Positions 44,050 to 53,049 of a stretch of DNA of 64,000 nt are shown here, in pieces (positions within the stretch are counted from its first letter, which is position 1; each line of letters starts with the position of its first letter). A program made the position numbers and the translations under genes. Below the pieces are notes generated by a model, which saw nothing but the letters and a program-made list of their open reading frames with translations, was not told where the DNA came from and did no database searches. The DNA is from Pelobacter seleniigenes DSM 18267. Lineage in GTDB: Bacteria > Desulfobacterota > Desulfuromonadia > Desulfuromonadales > Geopsychrobacteraceae. The stretch lies in the NCBI RefSeq assembly GCF_000711225.1, contig NZ_JOMG01000002.1, forward strand, positions 2,306,501 to 2,370,500, in the 5' to 3' direction.

Positions 44050-45072
44050 TTACGATACCTTGGTGAATTTTCCTGCTAAATCAACCTCTCGCTTGCTGCC
44101 GATATAGAGCGGCACCCGCTGATGGATGTCCTGCGGCATGATATCGAGAATTCTTCTTTGCCCGTCCGTTGCAACCCCACCGGCCTGTTCAATAATAAAC
44201 GCCAGGGGGTTGGCCTCGTACAGCAGGCGCAGTTTGCCATGGTCTTTTTTGCCGTTTTTGGTGGTGCGAGGATAGAGATAGATTCCACCCTTCAGGAGGT
44301 TCCGGTGAACGTCGGTGACCAGGGAGCCGATGTAACGTCCGGTATAAGGTTCATCATTGTCTTTATGGTTGCCCTGAAAATAATCAAGCAGTTGCTGGTC
44401 GCCCTGGTCCCAGAATTTTCTGTTTCCCTCGTTGACCGAGTAGATGTTCCCCTCTTCTGCGATTCTCAATTTTGAGTGGGACAGGAGGTACTCGCCAACG
44501 GTCGGATCAAGGGTAAAACAAAAAACCCCGTCACCGGAAGCATAGGTGAAGATCGTGCTGGAGCCGTAAAGGATGTATCCCGCGGCAATCTGTTTGCTGC
44601 CCGGTTGCAGAAAGTCATCTTTGCTGCAGCGTTCTCCGGTGGGCGATTTTCTCCGCAAAAGGGAGAATACAGTGCCGACGGATACGTTCACATCGATATT
44701 GGAGGAGCCGTCAAGAGGGTCGGTGGCAATAATGTAATTGGCGTTACGGGAGTATTCTTCCTCCGCTTCGATAATGTCATCGCTTTCTTCCGAGAGAACC
44801 CCTGCCACAAGCCCGGTTTCAAGAATGCGGTTCACGAAAATATTGTGGGCGATGACGTCAAGCTTCGCCTGCTCCTCCCCTTGGATATTGGTGGTGCCCC
44901 GCTTGCCGGCAATATCGATAATTCCCGCCCTCCTGACGTAACTGGAGATAATTTTTCCGCAGGTGGCCAACTCGTTGAAGATCCTGGTAAACCTTCCACT
45001 GGCCTGAGGGAAGTTTTTCTGGGTCTTGATAATGTGCTGGCTTAATGTCGTTCCGATTTCTTCAGCGACCAT
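44050..45072 (-). CDS. fbp: Fructose-1,6-bisphosphatase, class I
   Basis: A 340-residue gluconeogenic phosphatase that hydrolyses fructose 1,6-bisphosphate to fructose 6-phosphate. The metal site residues are in ATDPLDGSSNIDVNVSVGT and SEESDDI; the sugar-phosphate region YIGSLVTDVHRNLLKGGIYLYP and the loop GKLRLLYEANPLAFIIEQAGG are conserved. Length fits the class I enzyme. GGAGG-like AGGAGAT precedes the ATG. A repeat copy sits 40 bases upstream of the start. Presence of Fbp implies gluconeogenic growth. Confidence 0.95.
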   Translation of the reverse strand: MVAEEIGTTLSQHIIKTQKNFPQASGRFTRIFNELATCGKIISSYVRRAGIIDIAGKRGTTNIQGEEQAKLDVIAHNIFVNRILETGLVAGVLSEESDDIIEAEEEYSRNANYIIATDPLDGSSNIDVNVSVGTVFSLLRRKSPTGERCSKDDFLQPGSKQIAAGYILYGSSTIFTYASGDGVFCFTLDPTVGEYLLSHSKLRIAEEGNIYSVNEGNRKFWDQGDQQLLDYFQGNHKDNDEPYTGRYIGSLVTDVHRNLLKGGIYLYPRTTKNGKKDHGKLRLLYEANPLAFIIEQAGGVATDGQRRILDIMPQDIHQRVPLYIGSKREVDLAGKFTKVS

Positions 45073-45111
45073 ATCTCCTCCGCGGGCTGTTTTTTTAATA
45101 GGGACAGTCTA

Positions 45112-45293
45112 GAATGGCGCTAGTTTAAGAGTCGCTGGCAGCAAAACCGGGACTGTCCCCGCACGGGGGCTGTCCCAGGTCTTTGCGGTGTTAACCGCGA
45201 CAGTTTCATGGTTCGCAAACTCTTGGGACAGCCCCCGATGACCCTGGTGACAGTCCCGAGTTTTCTGCAAAGTTGCTTAAACGAGCGCCATTC
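45112..45293 (+). repeat. Interspersed 182-bp inverted-repeat element, copy C
   Basis: Starts GAATGGCGCTAGTTTAAG and ends CTTAAACGAGCGCCATTC, inside flanks GGGACAGTCTA and GGGACAGTTTA, an 11-bp direct repeat with one mismatch. Inside it are GGGACTGTCCC, GGGGGCTGTCCC and their inverse. It separates fbp from the SDR gene. Confidence 0.92.
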
Positions 45294-45401
45294 GGGACAG
45301 TTTACCATTTATTGAGTTACATCTGAATCAGTGAATGGTTTGGCGAAGAGTGGCGGGCTGATAGCGGGTTTGAAAATGTTTTTTCTGCTCTCCGGGTAAA
45401 A

Positions 45402-45434
45402 AACAGGCCCATCCCACAAACGGATGAGCCTGTT
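45402..45434 (-). terminator. Terminator of the sugar-acid operon
   Basis: AACAGGC..CATCC pairs with GGATG..GCCTGTT; on the minus strand it is followed by TTTTTT. It lies 26 bases beyond the SDR stop codon. Confidence 0.85.
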
Positions 45435-45459
45435 GGTTTGGGGCATATTTCAAAATTAA

Positions 45460-46236
45460 TTACAGCACCGAACTCATCCCGCCGTCGACATAAAGAATCT
45501 GTCCGTTGACATAGGCCGAGGCCGCAGAACTCAGGAAAATGACGGTTCCCATCAGATCGGCGGGGAGTCCCCAGCGCTCGGCCGGGGTGCGTCCTTTGAC
45601 CCAGCCGTCGAACGTGGGATCGTCGGCCAGAGATTGGGTCATTTCGGTCAGCATATAGCCGGGGCCGATGGCATTCGCCTGGATGTTGAATTTGGCCCAT
45701 TCCGCAGCCATCGATTTGGTCAGCAGTTTGATGCCGCCTTTGGCCGCGGTGTACGGGGCGACAGTAGCGCGGGCCAGATCGCTGGTCAGGGAACCGATAT
45801 TGACGATTTTCCCCCCCTGGCCGCGCTGGATCATTCGCTTGGCAGCTTCGCGGCCGACCAGAAACGCGCTGGTCAGGTTGGTGTCGAGTACTTTTTGCCA
45901 ATCGGCACTGGAGAGCTCGACCATCGGCTGGCGATGCTGAATGCCGGCGTTGTTGACCAGAATATCCACCGCAATGTTTTGTTCGTCGAGGGTGGCGAAG
46001 GCGGCAACAACGCTGGCTTCGTTGCGTACATCAAAGGGCAGGGTCATCACCTCGTATCCAGCGGCGCTGAATTCCGCGGCTGCCGTGGCCAGGGTCTCCG
46101 GGTTCTGGCCGTTAAGGATGATTTTGGCGCCGGCTTCAGCCAGGGCGCGGGCCATGTCTTTGCCCAGGCCGCGGCTGCCGCCGGTAATCAGCGCGGTTTT
46201 GCCGCTCAGATCGAATAATTGCTTGATCAGTGACAT
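45460..46236 (-). CDS. Short-chain dehydrogenase, gluconate 5-dehydrogenase-like
   Basis: A 258-residue SDR enzyme with the NAD(P) loop GGSRGLGKD near residue 20, the NNAG strand, and the catalytic Ser-Tyr-Lys set (NIGSLTS ... PYTAAKGG). The overall pattern is close to gluconate 5-dehydrogenase/IdnO, which interconverts 5-keto-gluconate and gluconate. The ATG at 46236 with GGAG upstream is chosen over earlier ATG codons. It is last in a minus-strand operon with a dehydratase and a GntR regulator and ends at a strong terminator. Confidence 0.88.
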   Translation of the reverse strand: MSLIKQLFDLSGKTALITGGSRGLGKDMARALAEAGAKIILNGQNPETLATAAAEFSAAGYEVMTLPFDVRNEASVVAAFATLDEQNIAVDILVNNAGIQHRQPMVELSSADWQKVLDTNLTSAFLVGREAAKRMIQRGQGGKIVNIGSLTSDLARATVAPYTAAKGGIKLLTKSMAAEWAKFNIQANAIGPGYMLTEMTQSLADDPTFDGWVKGRTPAERWGLPADLMGTVIFLSSAASAYVNGQILYVDGGMSSVL

Positions 46237-46329
46237 TGTCAATAACTCCATTGTGGTTGATTTGAAAACGCTCTGCTCTGTTGCAGCCAAAGCGTGTTGG
46301 TTGACATTTCCCGGTTGCGTCGGGTGTGG

Positions 46330-47526
46330 TTACAGTTCGGATCTGCGGATGATCAGGTCGTCGCGCTCCATGACTTCCGGCAGCAGGTCGACGCCGAGGC
46401 CGGGCCCTTCCAGCGGGTAGACGAAACCGTCCTTGATAGTCGGAACCCTGGTCACAACTTCCTTATACCAGCCGGTGTAGAAAGCGCGGACGGTCTCTTG
46501 AATCAGCGAGTTCGGCTGACTTAACGCGGTGTGCACGGCGGCGGCCAGGCCAATGGGGCCGGTACAGTCGTGCGGGGCAAAAGGTTTATGGTGGATATCC
46601 GCGAGGATGGCGATTTTTCGTGCCTCGGTGATACCGCCGGTCCAGCAGATATCCACCATAACAACATCAATTGCGTCATGCCGCAGCATTTCATTGTAAG
46701 GAGCCGCCGAACCAAGAGTTTCACTGGCACAGACCCGGACCGGGGTGGCGCGGGCATACTCGGCCAACGCCTGGGGTGAATTCATGCGGATGGAGTCCTC
46801 GAACCAGTAGGGTTTGAAGGGTTCCAGTTCGCGTGCGATCTGTTTGGCGGTCGGCAGATCCCAAAGACAGTGAAACTCAACCATGATGTCCATTCGGTCA
46901 CCCACGGTCTTGCGGATTTCCTCAAACGGGTGGAGGGCCTTTTTCAATTCCGCGGCGGAGATATAACGGCCTTTGTTGGCCAGGGCGGCCGGATCGAAAG
47001 GCCAGATCTTCATGGCGCTGATCCCTTGCGCAAGCAGGCTCTGGGCCAGCTCGCCGGGGCGTTCCATGAAACCCTGCAGGTCTTCGTAGGGACCGTCGGC
47101 GCTGAAGTTCCAGGTATCCACCGGGCGGATATTGGCCGAACGGACATAGCGATAACCCGCGCAGGTGTTGTAAACGCGCAGTTTGTCCCAACAGAGCCCG
47201 CCGAGCAGCTGATGGATCGGTTGGTTGACGACTTTGCCGTAGAGATCCCAGAGCGCGATGTCGACAGCCGAGGCCGCCCGGTATTCGGCGCCGGTCGAAG
47301 CCTGGGCCAGGGGCAGATTGACCATCTCCCGGTTCAGTTCTTCAATCCGCAGCGGATCTTTGCCGAGCAGCCGACCCGCCAGGGTTTCGTGGAGATGGGC
47401 GCTGACGGCTCCCGAGCCGTAATAGGTTTCACCGATGCCGGTGATGCCTTCGTCGGTATGCACGCGGACCCAGGTGACATTGTTGAATTCCTTGAGGAAA
47501 AGGGTTTCAAGGGCGGTGATTTTCAT
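46330..47526 (-). CDS. Mandelate racemase/muconate lactonizing superfamily sugar-acid dehydratase
   Basis: A 398-residue enolase-superfamily enzyme, predicted to dehydrate a sugar acid to a 2-keto-3-deoxy product. The capping domain opens MKITALETLFLKEFNN; barrel metal ligands fall in MVEFHCLWD, WFEDSI and CASETLG, and the catalytic-side motif is AMKIWPFDPAA. Those patterns resemble the galactonate/mannonate/gluconate dehydratase branch; the exact substrate is not decided. AGGAG precedes the ATG. The partners are an SDR sugar-acid dehydrogenase downstream and a GntR regulator upstream. Confidence 0.86.
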   Translation of the reverse strand: MKITALETLFLKEFNNVTWVRVHTDEGITGIGETYYGSGAVSAHLHETLAGRLLGKDPLRIEELNREMVNLPLAQASTGAEYRAASAVDIALWDLYGKVVNQPIHQLLGGLCWDKLRVYNTCAGYRYVRSANIRPVDTWNFSADGPYEDLQGFMERPGELAQSLLAQGISAMKIWPFDPAALANKGRYISAAELKKALHPFEEIRKTVGDRMDIMVEFHCLWDLPTAKQIARELEPFKPYWFEDSIRMNSPQALAEYARATPVRVCASETLGSAAPYNEMLRHDAIDVVMVDICWTGGITEARKIAILADIHHKPFAPHDCTGPIGLAAAVHTALSQPNSLIQETVRAFYTGWYKEVVTRVPTIKDGFVYPLEGPGLGVDLLPEVMERDDLIIRRSEL

Positions 47527-47645
47527 CTTTTTTACTCCTGTTTGAACAGTTGCTCTGGCAAAAGCCTATGGCTCGGTCATGGTTGAAAAATCATTGCGCA
47601 AAACGCGCGCTGACGATCTTATTTCTGGGTGTTTAGCGGGGTTTC

Positions 47646-48377
47646 TCACGTGTAGCCGTGCTGGCCAACAGCATTATGAATGTCGGCTGCGGACCGTTCA
47701 ATGACGTTGCGCATCGCCGCCACCGCGCCCGGCTCGTCCTGTTGGTGAATGGCGGTGACCACCTCCTGGTGAAAGGCGACCGATGCCTTGGCTGCGGCAA
47801 AAGAGGTGATGAAGTGTTCAAAGCTGGTGCCCATGGTGTGTTCAAGGACCGGCCTGAGTGAGCTGATGAGCAGTTCGTTCCCGCTCGCTTCGATAATGGC
47901 CTGGTGGAATTTGATGTCAGCGGCAATATGATCTTCCAGAGAACTTCCCGCACTCATCGCTTGCATGGCCCGGTCGATTTTTGCGCGGCATTCCGGCGTG
48001 GCCCGTTTGGCGGCGAGTCCCGCGGCTATCGGTTCAATGATGCTGCGCAACTCCAGCAGGTCGTCGACCAGTGCCTGCTCCGGCCCGGCTTCCATCCGCC
48101 ATTTCAGGAGCACCGGGTCGGTCAAAACCCAGTTGGCGGGCGCGCAGATCCGGGTACCGATTCTGGGGCGGGCCCGGACCAGTCCTTTTGCGTCCATGAA
48201 GCTGATCGCTTCACGAATCACCGGCTTGCTTACGCCGAACTGCCGGGAGAGGGCATCTTCGTTCGGCAACAGAGAATCGGGCGGGATGTCACCGTTGAGG
48301 ATCTGCAGACTGAGGGTCCGGGCCACCTGCTCGTGCAGCCGGGTCCTTTTGACTGTTTCCACTCCGTTTTGTTCCAT
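47646..48377 (-). CDS. GntR-family regulator with FCD domain, sugar-acid operon
   Basis: A 243-residue repressor. The winged helix (residues 12-80) carries PNEDALSRQFGVSKPVIREAISFMDAKGLVRARPRIGT; the FCD domain (about 95-225) holds the acidic/His metal-binding positions of the UxuR/DgoR-like branch (DLLELRSIIEP, DIKFHQAIIEASGNELL). It is first of the operon. A 37-bp perfect palindrome starts 49 bases before its start codon and is the clear candidate operator. Its likely ligand is a sugar acid. Confidence 0.9.
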   Translation of the reverse strand: MEQNGVETVKRTRLHEQVARTLSLQILNGDIPPDSLLPNEDALSRQFGVSKPVIREAISFMDAKGLVRARPRIGTRICAPANWVLTDPVLLKWRMEAGPEQALVDDLLELRSIIEPIAAGLAAKRATPECRAKIDRAMQAMSAGSSLEDHIAADIKFHQAIIEASGNELLISSLRPVLEHTMGTSFEHFITSFAAAKASVAFHQEVVTAIHQQDEPGAVAAMRNVIERSAADIHNAVGQHGYT

Positions 48378-48425
48378 GATTGATTCCTTTCGGCGACTGT
48401 CTTGTGTGCTGATATCGATGAATCA

Positions 48426-48462
48426 CCATATCATTTAATCATATTATGATTAAATGATATGG
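48426..48462. promoter_or_regulatory. 37-bp perfect palindrome, candidate GntR operator
   Basis: CCATATCATTTAATCAT, spacer ATT, ATGATTAAATGATATGG: 17-bp arms without mismatch. It lies between the GntR gene (start 48377, minus) and the FetA-like ABC gene (plus) and could control both. Such an exact, long symmetry is not expected by chance. GntR/FCD proteins bind AT-rich sites of this kind. Confidence 0.88.
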
Positions 48463-48638
48463 CAAAAATAGAAACTTCGCAAATAGTTTTTATCGACTGT
48501 TGTCGGAACGACAGCGAGAAAATCGCCCACCCGTGGTGTCGATGAAAAAATAGCCTTGTTCTGCCGCCGTTTTGGTATAGGCTTTTGTTCTCCTGCCTGG
48601 CAACACATGGCGGCGATGAAGATCCTGGAGGCCCGGTT

Positions 48639-49289
48639 TTGCAAGCAGCGACTTTGAGCATTGAACAATTGATGGTGACTATGGATGGCCGCCAGATTCT
48701 GCGCGCCGTGGATTTGCAGATTCTGGACCGGGAAAAGGTTGCCCTGAGCGGTCCTTCTGGCTGCGGCAAGTCGACCCTGCTGCGTTGCCTGCTGGGATTT
48801 GTTCCGATCTATTCCGGAACCATTCGGATCGGCGGTGAACTTTTGACCCCAACCACGGTCTGGCGGCTCAGGGGCAGAATGGCTTATGTTCCGCAGGAAC
48901 CGGAACTGGGAGAGGGGACGGTTCGAGAGATCCTGGAACGGCCGTTTTCCTTTGCCGGCAATCGTTCGCTGTGGGGCAATCTGCAGCGGATACCGCAGTT
49001 GCTGGAGCAATTGCTGCTGCCGGAGGGCTTGCTTACCGAACGGGTGACCGATCTGTCCGGTGGCGAGAAACAGCGCATTGCCCTGTTGTCTGCCCTGCTC
49101 CTGGACCGCAGGATTCTATTGCTGGACGAGGCTTCGTCAGCCCTTGACCAGGTTTCCAAACAGGCAGTGATTGATCTGCTTTCGGCGACGGCAGAGTTGA
49201 CGGTCTTGTCCGTCTCCCATGATCAAGAATGGCTCAGTTTTGCCGATCGGGTCGTCAATTTGGCGGAATTACAGGGGAGGACGTCATGA
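48639..49289 (+). CDS. ABC transporter ATP-binding protein, FetA-like
   Basis: A 216-residue ATPase with Walker A GPSGCGKST, the signature LSGGEKQR, Walker B RILLLDEASSALD and the H-loop SVSHDQEW. The short length and pairing with a UPF0014 membrane protein match the FetA/YbbL system linked to iron export in E. coli. I take the TTG at 48639, with GGAGG seven bases before, as the start; an upstream TTG at 48585 would lack such a site. The following permease overlaps by 4 bases. Confidence 0.86.
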   Translation: MQAATLSIEQLMVTMDGRQILRAVDLQILDREKVALSGPSGCGKSTLLRCLLGFVPIYSGTIRIGGELLTPTTVWRLRGRMAYVPQEPELGEGTVREILERPFSFAGNRSLWGNLQRIPQLLEQLLLPEGLLTERVTDLSGGEKQRIALLSALLLDRRILLLDEASSALDQVSKQAVIDLLSATAELTVLSVSHDQEWLSFADRVVNLAELQGRTS

Positions 49290-50092
49290 GTACCATCGAT
49301 ATCAGTTTCTGGCGGCTGGGCAGTGGCTACCTGATGTTGCTGATTCCCCTGGCGATCATGCTCTGGCTCCGGGTGCCGATGGTCGGCCAGACCCTGCTGG
49401 CGGTCGTCCGCATGACCGTACAGCTGCTGTTCGTGGGGTTTTACCTGCAGGTGATTTTTGCTCTCAACAGCCTCTGGGCCACCGGCGCCTGGCTGTTGGT
49501 CATGGTGATTGTTGCCGACCTGTCGATCATCCGGGGCTGCAACCTGCGCCTGCGCCGCCTGGCCGGCGGGGTTTTTCTGGCCCTGCTGATCGGGGTTCTG
49601 GTGCCGTTGCTGTTTTTCGTTCTGTTGATTCTGGACGGTCCAGCCGCGCTGGACGCTCAATATCTGATACCGATTGGCGGGATGATTCTCGGAAACTGCC
49701 TGCGGGCCGATATTATCGGCATTCGAACCTTCTATGAAGCCCTGCGCAAACAGGAAAAAGCCTATCTGCTCAGGCTGGCCCAGGGGGCGACGTTAAGGGA
49801 GGCGCTGTTCCCTTATCTCCAGGAGGCCTGGCAGGCGTCCCTGGCCCCGACCATTGCGACCATGTCGACCATGGGGCTGGTGGCCTTGCCGGGGATGATG
49901 ACCGGGGTCATCCTGGGCGGCGGCAACCCCATGACCGCCATAAAGTATCAGATCGCCATTGTCATCGCCATCTTTGTCGGCACCGCCTTGACCGTTATCC
50001 TGGCGATCCGGCTGACGGTTTTCAACAGCTTCAGCGCCTGGGGAACCCTTGATCGCGAGCTCTTCCTGAGTGGAGCCCGCAAGCGGTCCTGA
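49286..50092 (+). CDS. UPF0014 membrane permease, FetB-like
   Basis: A 268-residue membrane protein with about seven hydrophobic segments. The family signature is visible in IPIGGMILGNCLRADIIGIRTFYEALRKQ and GLVALPGMMTGVILGGGNPMTAIKYQI. It pairs with the FetA-like ATPase, its ATG overlapping the TGA of that gene. The E. coli FetAB pair exports iron and relieves oxidative stress, so a metal-export role is likely. Confidence 0.88.
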   Translation: MSTIDISFWRLGSGYLMLLIPLAIMLWLRVPMVGQTLLAVVRMTVQLLFVGFYLQVIFALNSLWATGAWLLVMVIVADLSIIRGCNLRLRRLAGGVFLALLIGVLVPLLFFVLLILDGPAALDAQYLIPIGGMILGNCLRADIIGIRTFYEALRKQEKAYLLRLAQGATLREALFPYLQEAWQASLAPTIATMSTMGLVALPGMMTGVILGGGNPMTAIKYQIAIVIAIFVGTALTVILAIRLTVFNSFSAWGTLDRELFLSGARKRS

Positions 50093-50120
50093 GTGGACCG
50101 CTCTTTCCTCCGTAGCCCGT

Positions 50121-50807
50121 TTAACAGGTGTAACTTTCCCCCGGTTTAAGGATGATCGCCTTGCTCCCGGTTTCATCGGCAACCCGTTTGGCCCAGCTGG
50201 CGGCATCCTGATTGAGCAGCTCAAAAGTGTTGTAATGGATCGGGACGACCGCTTTCGGCTGCAGCATCTTCACTGCCCGCAGGGCATCGTCCGGCCCCAT
50301 GGTGTAATTATCACCGATGGGAATCACGGCCAGGTCCAGACCTTCCTCCCCGATCAATTTCATATCGCCAAACAGCCCGGTGTCCTGAGCCAGATAGATC
50401 TTTTTACCGTCGTTGCAGGTGAGCAGAAAGCCGGCCGGGTTGCCGCCATAGGAACCGTCCGGCAACTGCGAGCCATGCAGGGCCAGGGTCAGCTTCAGAT
50501 AGCCGAAGGGGTACTTGAAACCGCCGCCGAGATGCTGGCCGTGAACTTTTTCCACCCCCTGCTTGCCGAGCCAGGTGACAATTTCATGATTGCTTATCAC
50601 CGTTGCACCGGTACGCTGGGCGATCGCCACGGTGTCGCCGATGTGGTCGCCATGGCCGTGGCTGACCAGGATAAAGTCCGCAGCGACCTTGTCCGCGCTG
50701 GTCGACGCGGCCGGATTGCCGCTGAAAAAGGGATCGATAATCAATTTGAAACCGGCTGTTTCCAGACCGAGGGTTGCATGACCGAACCAGGTTAATTTAC
50801 TCATCAT
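50121..50807 (-). CDS. MBL-fold metal-dependent hydrolase (UlaG/UPF0173-like)
   Basis: A 228-residue metallo-beta-lactamase-fold enzyme. The zinc-binding HGHGDHIGD lies near residue 50, with further ligands at NHEIVTW, DTGLFGDM and PIHYNTFEL. The opening TWFGHATLGLE and the GDNYTMGPDDAL segment are characteristic of the UPF0173 family. It is a hydrolase of unknown substrate. AGGAGG precedes the start; two adjacent ATG codons (50807, 50804) are possible. It is convergent with fetB. Confidence 0.86.
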   Translation of the reverse strand: MMSKLTWFGHATLGLETAGFKLIIDPFFSGNPAASTSADKVAADFILVSHGHGDHIGDTVAIAQRTGATVISNHEIVTWLGKQGVEKVHGQHLGGGFKYPFGYLKLTLALHGSQLPDGSYGGNPAGFLLTCNDGKKIYLAQDTGLFGDMKLIGEEGLDLAVIPIGDNYTMGPDDALRAVKMLQPKAVVPIHYNTFELLNQDAASWAKRVADETGSKAIILKPGESYTC

Positions 50808-51069
50808 TAAGCCTCCTTCTGCTAGTTTTCTGGTTGGGAAAGATTGCTTGGGTTTTTATCCGGTTAGCTCTGCCATACCGGGAAAAATGGGCCGTGCATG
50901 GACGAGGGCTGTCGCGGATGCGGTGCGCGGGATTTATTATAGCAAATCTTCCGGCCCGGTGACGTTGTTGATGAAGGTGATTCCGTGAAGATTTGTTACC
51001 ATTGTAGATGTCAGTATATGAGCGGTGCTTATTCTTCCAAAATGATCGGAAACGAATGGAGTCGGGCAG

Positions 51070-53022
51070 ATGACCTTCAATTGGCAAAGAATCCTTCTTT
51101 TTTTCGCCCTGATTTTGGGGCTTAATGCGGCTTTTCTGTTTTTTTATCCCCCTAACCAGCCGGAGCCGGTCGTCAGTATTCCTTACAGTCTGTTCAAACA
51201 GGAGCTGAAAAACGATCAGGTCAAAGCGGTTTTGCTGCAGGGCGAGAATCTATCCGGTCAATTTGCTGCGGAACAGGAGTTGACGGACGCCCAGGCGATC
51301 GATCCGCAGTTTAAGGGAAAACAAAAATTTACCCGCTTCAAAACCATTCTGCCCCCCGTTACGGATGCGGAATTAATGCCATTGCTGGATAAATTCAAGG
51401 TCAGGGTCAGGGCGGAACCGGTGCAGGGGACCTCGCTGGGATCGCGCATTCTCATCGGCGTGCTGCCCTGGGTGCTGATCATCGGGGTCTGGTGGTATAT
51501 CATTCGCAAAGCACAGCAAAAAGGCGGCATCGGTGGCGGTCTGCTGCAACGATTCAGCAAATCGGGAGCACAGCTGTATGCCCGGGAGCAATCCCGGGTC
51601 ACTTTTGAGGATGTCGCCGGGCTCGCCGAAGCGAAACAGGAACTTCAGGAAATCATTTCTTTTTTGCGTAACCCGGAGAAATTTTCCAGGTTGGGGGGGA
51701 GAGTCCCTCGCGGTGTGTTGCTGACCGGCCCGCCCGGAACCGGAAAAACCCTGATGGCGCGGGCGGTTGCCGGAGAAGCTGAGGTCCCCTTTTACAGTAT
51801 CTCGGCTTCGCAGTTTATCGAAATGTTTGTCGGGGTCGGGGCCAGTCGGGTGCGTGATCTGTTTACCAATGCCAAGAAAAATGCGCCCAGCATTATTTTT
51901 GTGGATGAACTGGATGCGGTTGGCCGGGCGCGGGGAACGGGACTGGGCGGCGGCAATGACGAGCGTGAGCAGACCCTGAACCAGTTGCTCTCGGAGCTGG
52001 ATGGGTTTGAAGATCATTCGCAGGTAATCGTTCTGGCAGCGACCAACCGGCCGGATGTTCTCGATGCCGCGTTACTGCGCCCGGGCCGGTTTGATCGCCA
52101 GGTGGTCATCGAACGGCCGGATTGGCGCGACCGGGTGAAGATTCTGCAGGTTCATACCCGAAAGATGCCGCTGGCCGACGATGTCGATCTGGAACTTATT
52201 GCCAAGGGGACGCCCGGGATGGTCGGGGCGGATCTGCAAAGTCTGGTCAACGAAGCCGCGCTGATCGCTGCTCGTGAAGATGTGCAACAGGTGGCGATGG
52301 TCTATTTTGACCGAGCCAAGGATCGCCAGCTGATGGGGATGGAGCGCAAGCTGTTTCTGTCGGAAGAGGAAAAATATATGACCGCGATCCATGAGGCCGG
52401 TCACGCTTTGGTCGCCAAAGCCATACCCGGTTCGGATCCGGTGCATAAAATTACCATCATTCCGCGCGGACAGGCTCTTGGCCTGACCCAGCAATTGCCG
52501 GAAGATGATCGCTACCATTATCAACGTAGCTATCTGATGGGGCGATTAAGCGTGATGCTCGCCGGCAGGGCCGCGGAGAAGCAGTGCTTCGGGGAGTATT
52601 CGACCGGTGCTCAAAATGATCTCAAGCAGGTGATGTCCCTGGCCGAGAAGATGGTCTGTCAATGGGGGATGAGTGACCGGCTCGGACCGCTCAGCTATCC
52701 GCGTGGCGAGGAGCATCCGTTTCTGGGAAGGAAAATGGCCAGCGAAAAGAATTTCAGTGAAAAAACCGCCTGGATCATCGATCAGGAGATTGAACAGCTG
52801 GTCAATACCGCCGACCGCTGTGCCCATGCCGTCGTTGCCGGCAATCGTGAGGTTCTTGACGCTTTGGCGACGCTGTTGACAGAGGAAGAATCTTTGGATC
52901 GGGCAGCTTTCGACCGGTTTCTTGACGAACATCCACTGGTTCTCCCCAAGCAGGAGTGCTGTGACGTCAGTTTCCGCAACCCGCCCGAGGCAACCGAGGA
53001 ACCGGCCCCCCACGGTTCCTGA
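51070..53022 (+). CDS. ftsH: ATP-dependent zinc metalloprotease FtsH
   Basis: A 650-residue membrane protease. Two transmembrane segments (about residues 9-26 and 125-146) enclose a periplasmic domain of about 100 residues. The AAA+ module has Walker A GPPGTGKT (220-227), Walker [12 protein letters not shown] (275-285) and the second region [10 protein letters not shown]...RPGRFDRQV. The zinc motif HEAGH is at 441-445, and the rest of the peptidase follows. It degrades misfolded and regulatory membrane proteins. It stands alone between the MBL hydrolase and the chemosensory kinase, unlike the usual tilS-ftsH-folP setting, so it may be a second copy. Confidence 0.95.
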   Translation: MTFNWQRILLFFALILGLNAAFLFFYPPNQPEPVVSIPYSLFKQELKNDQVKAVLLQGENLSGQFAAEQELTDAQAIDPQFKGKQKFTRFKTILPPVTDAELMPLLDKFKVRVRAEPVQGTSLGSRILIGVLPWVLIIGVWWYIIRKAQQKGGIGGGLLQRFSKSGAQLYAREQSRVTFEDVAGLAEAKQELQEIISFLRNPEKFSRLGGRVPRGVLLTGPPGTGKTLMARAVAGEAEVPFYSISASQFIEMFVGVGASRVRDLFTNAKKNAPSIIFVDELDAVGRARGTGLGGGNDEREQTLNQLLSELDGFEDHSQVIVLAATNRPDVLDAALLRPGRFDRQVVIERPDWRDRVKILQVHTRKMPLADDVDLELIAKGTPGMVGADLQSLVNEAALIAAREDVQQVAMVYFDRAKDRQLMGMERKLFLSEEEKYMTAIHEAGHALVAKAIPGSDPVHKITIIPRGQALGLTQQLPEDDRYHYQRSYLMGRLSVMLAGRAAEKQCFGEYSTGAQNDLKQVMSLAEKMVCQWGMSDRLGPLSYPRGEEHPFLGRKMASEKNFSEKTAWIIDQEIEQLVNTADRCAHAVVAGNREVLDALATLLTEEESLDRAAFDRFLDEHPLVLPKQECCDVSFRNPPEATEEPAPHGS

Positions 53023-53049
53023 CGGTCTGCCGAGGCTGCTTGAAGGCGG

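Noticed and set aside
45317-45901. 194-residue minus frame inside the SDR gene
   Set aside because: Out-of-frame shadow of the SDR enzyme with Arg/Gln-rich composition.
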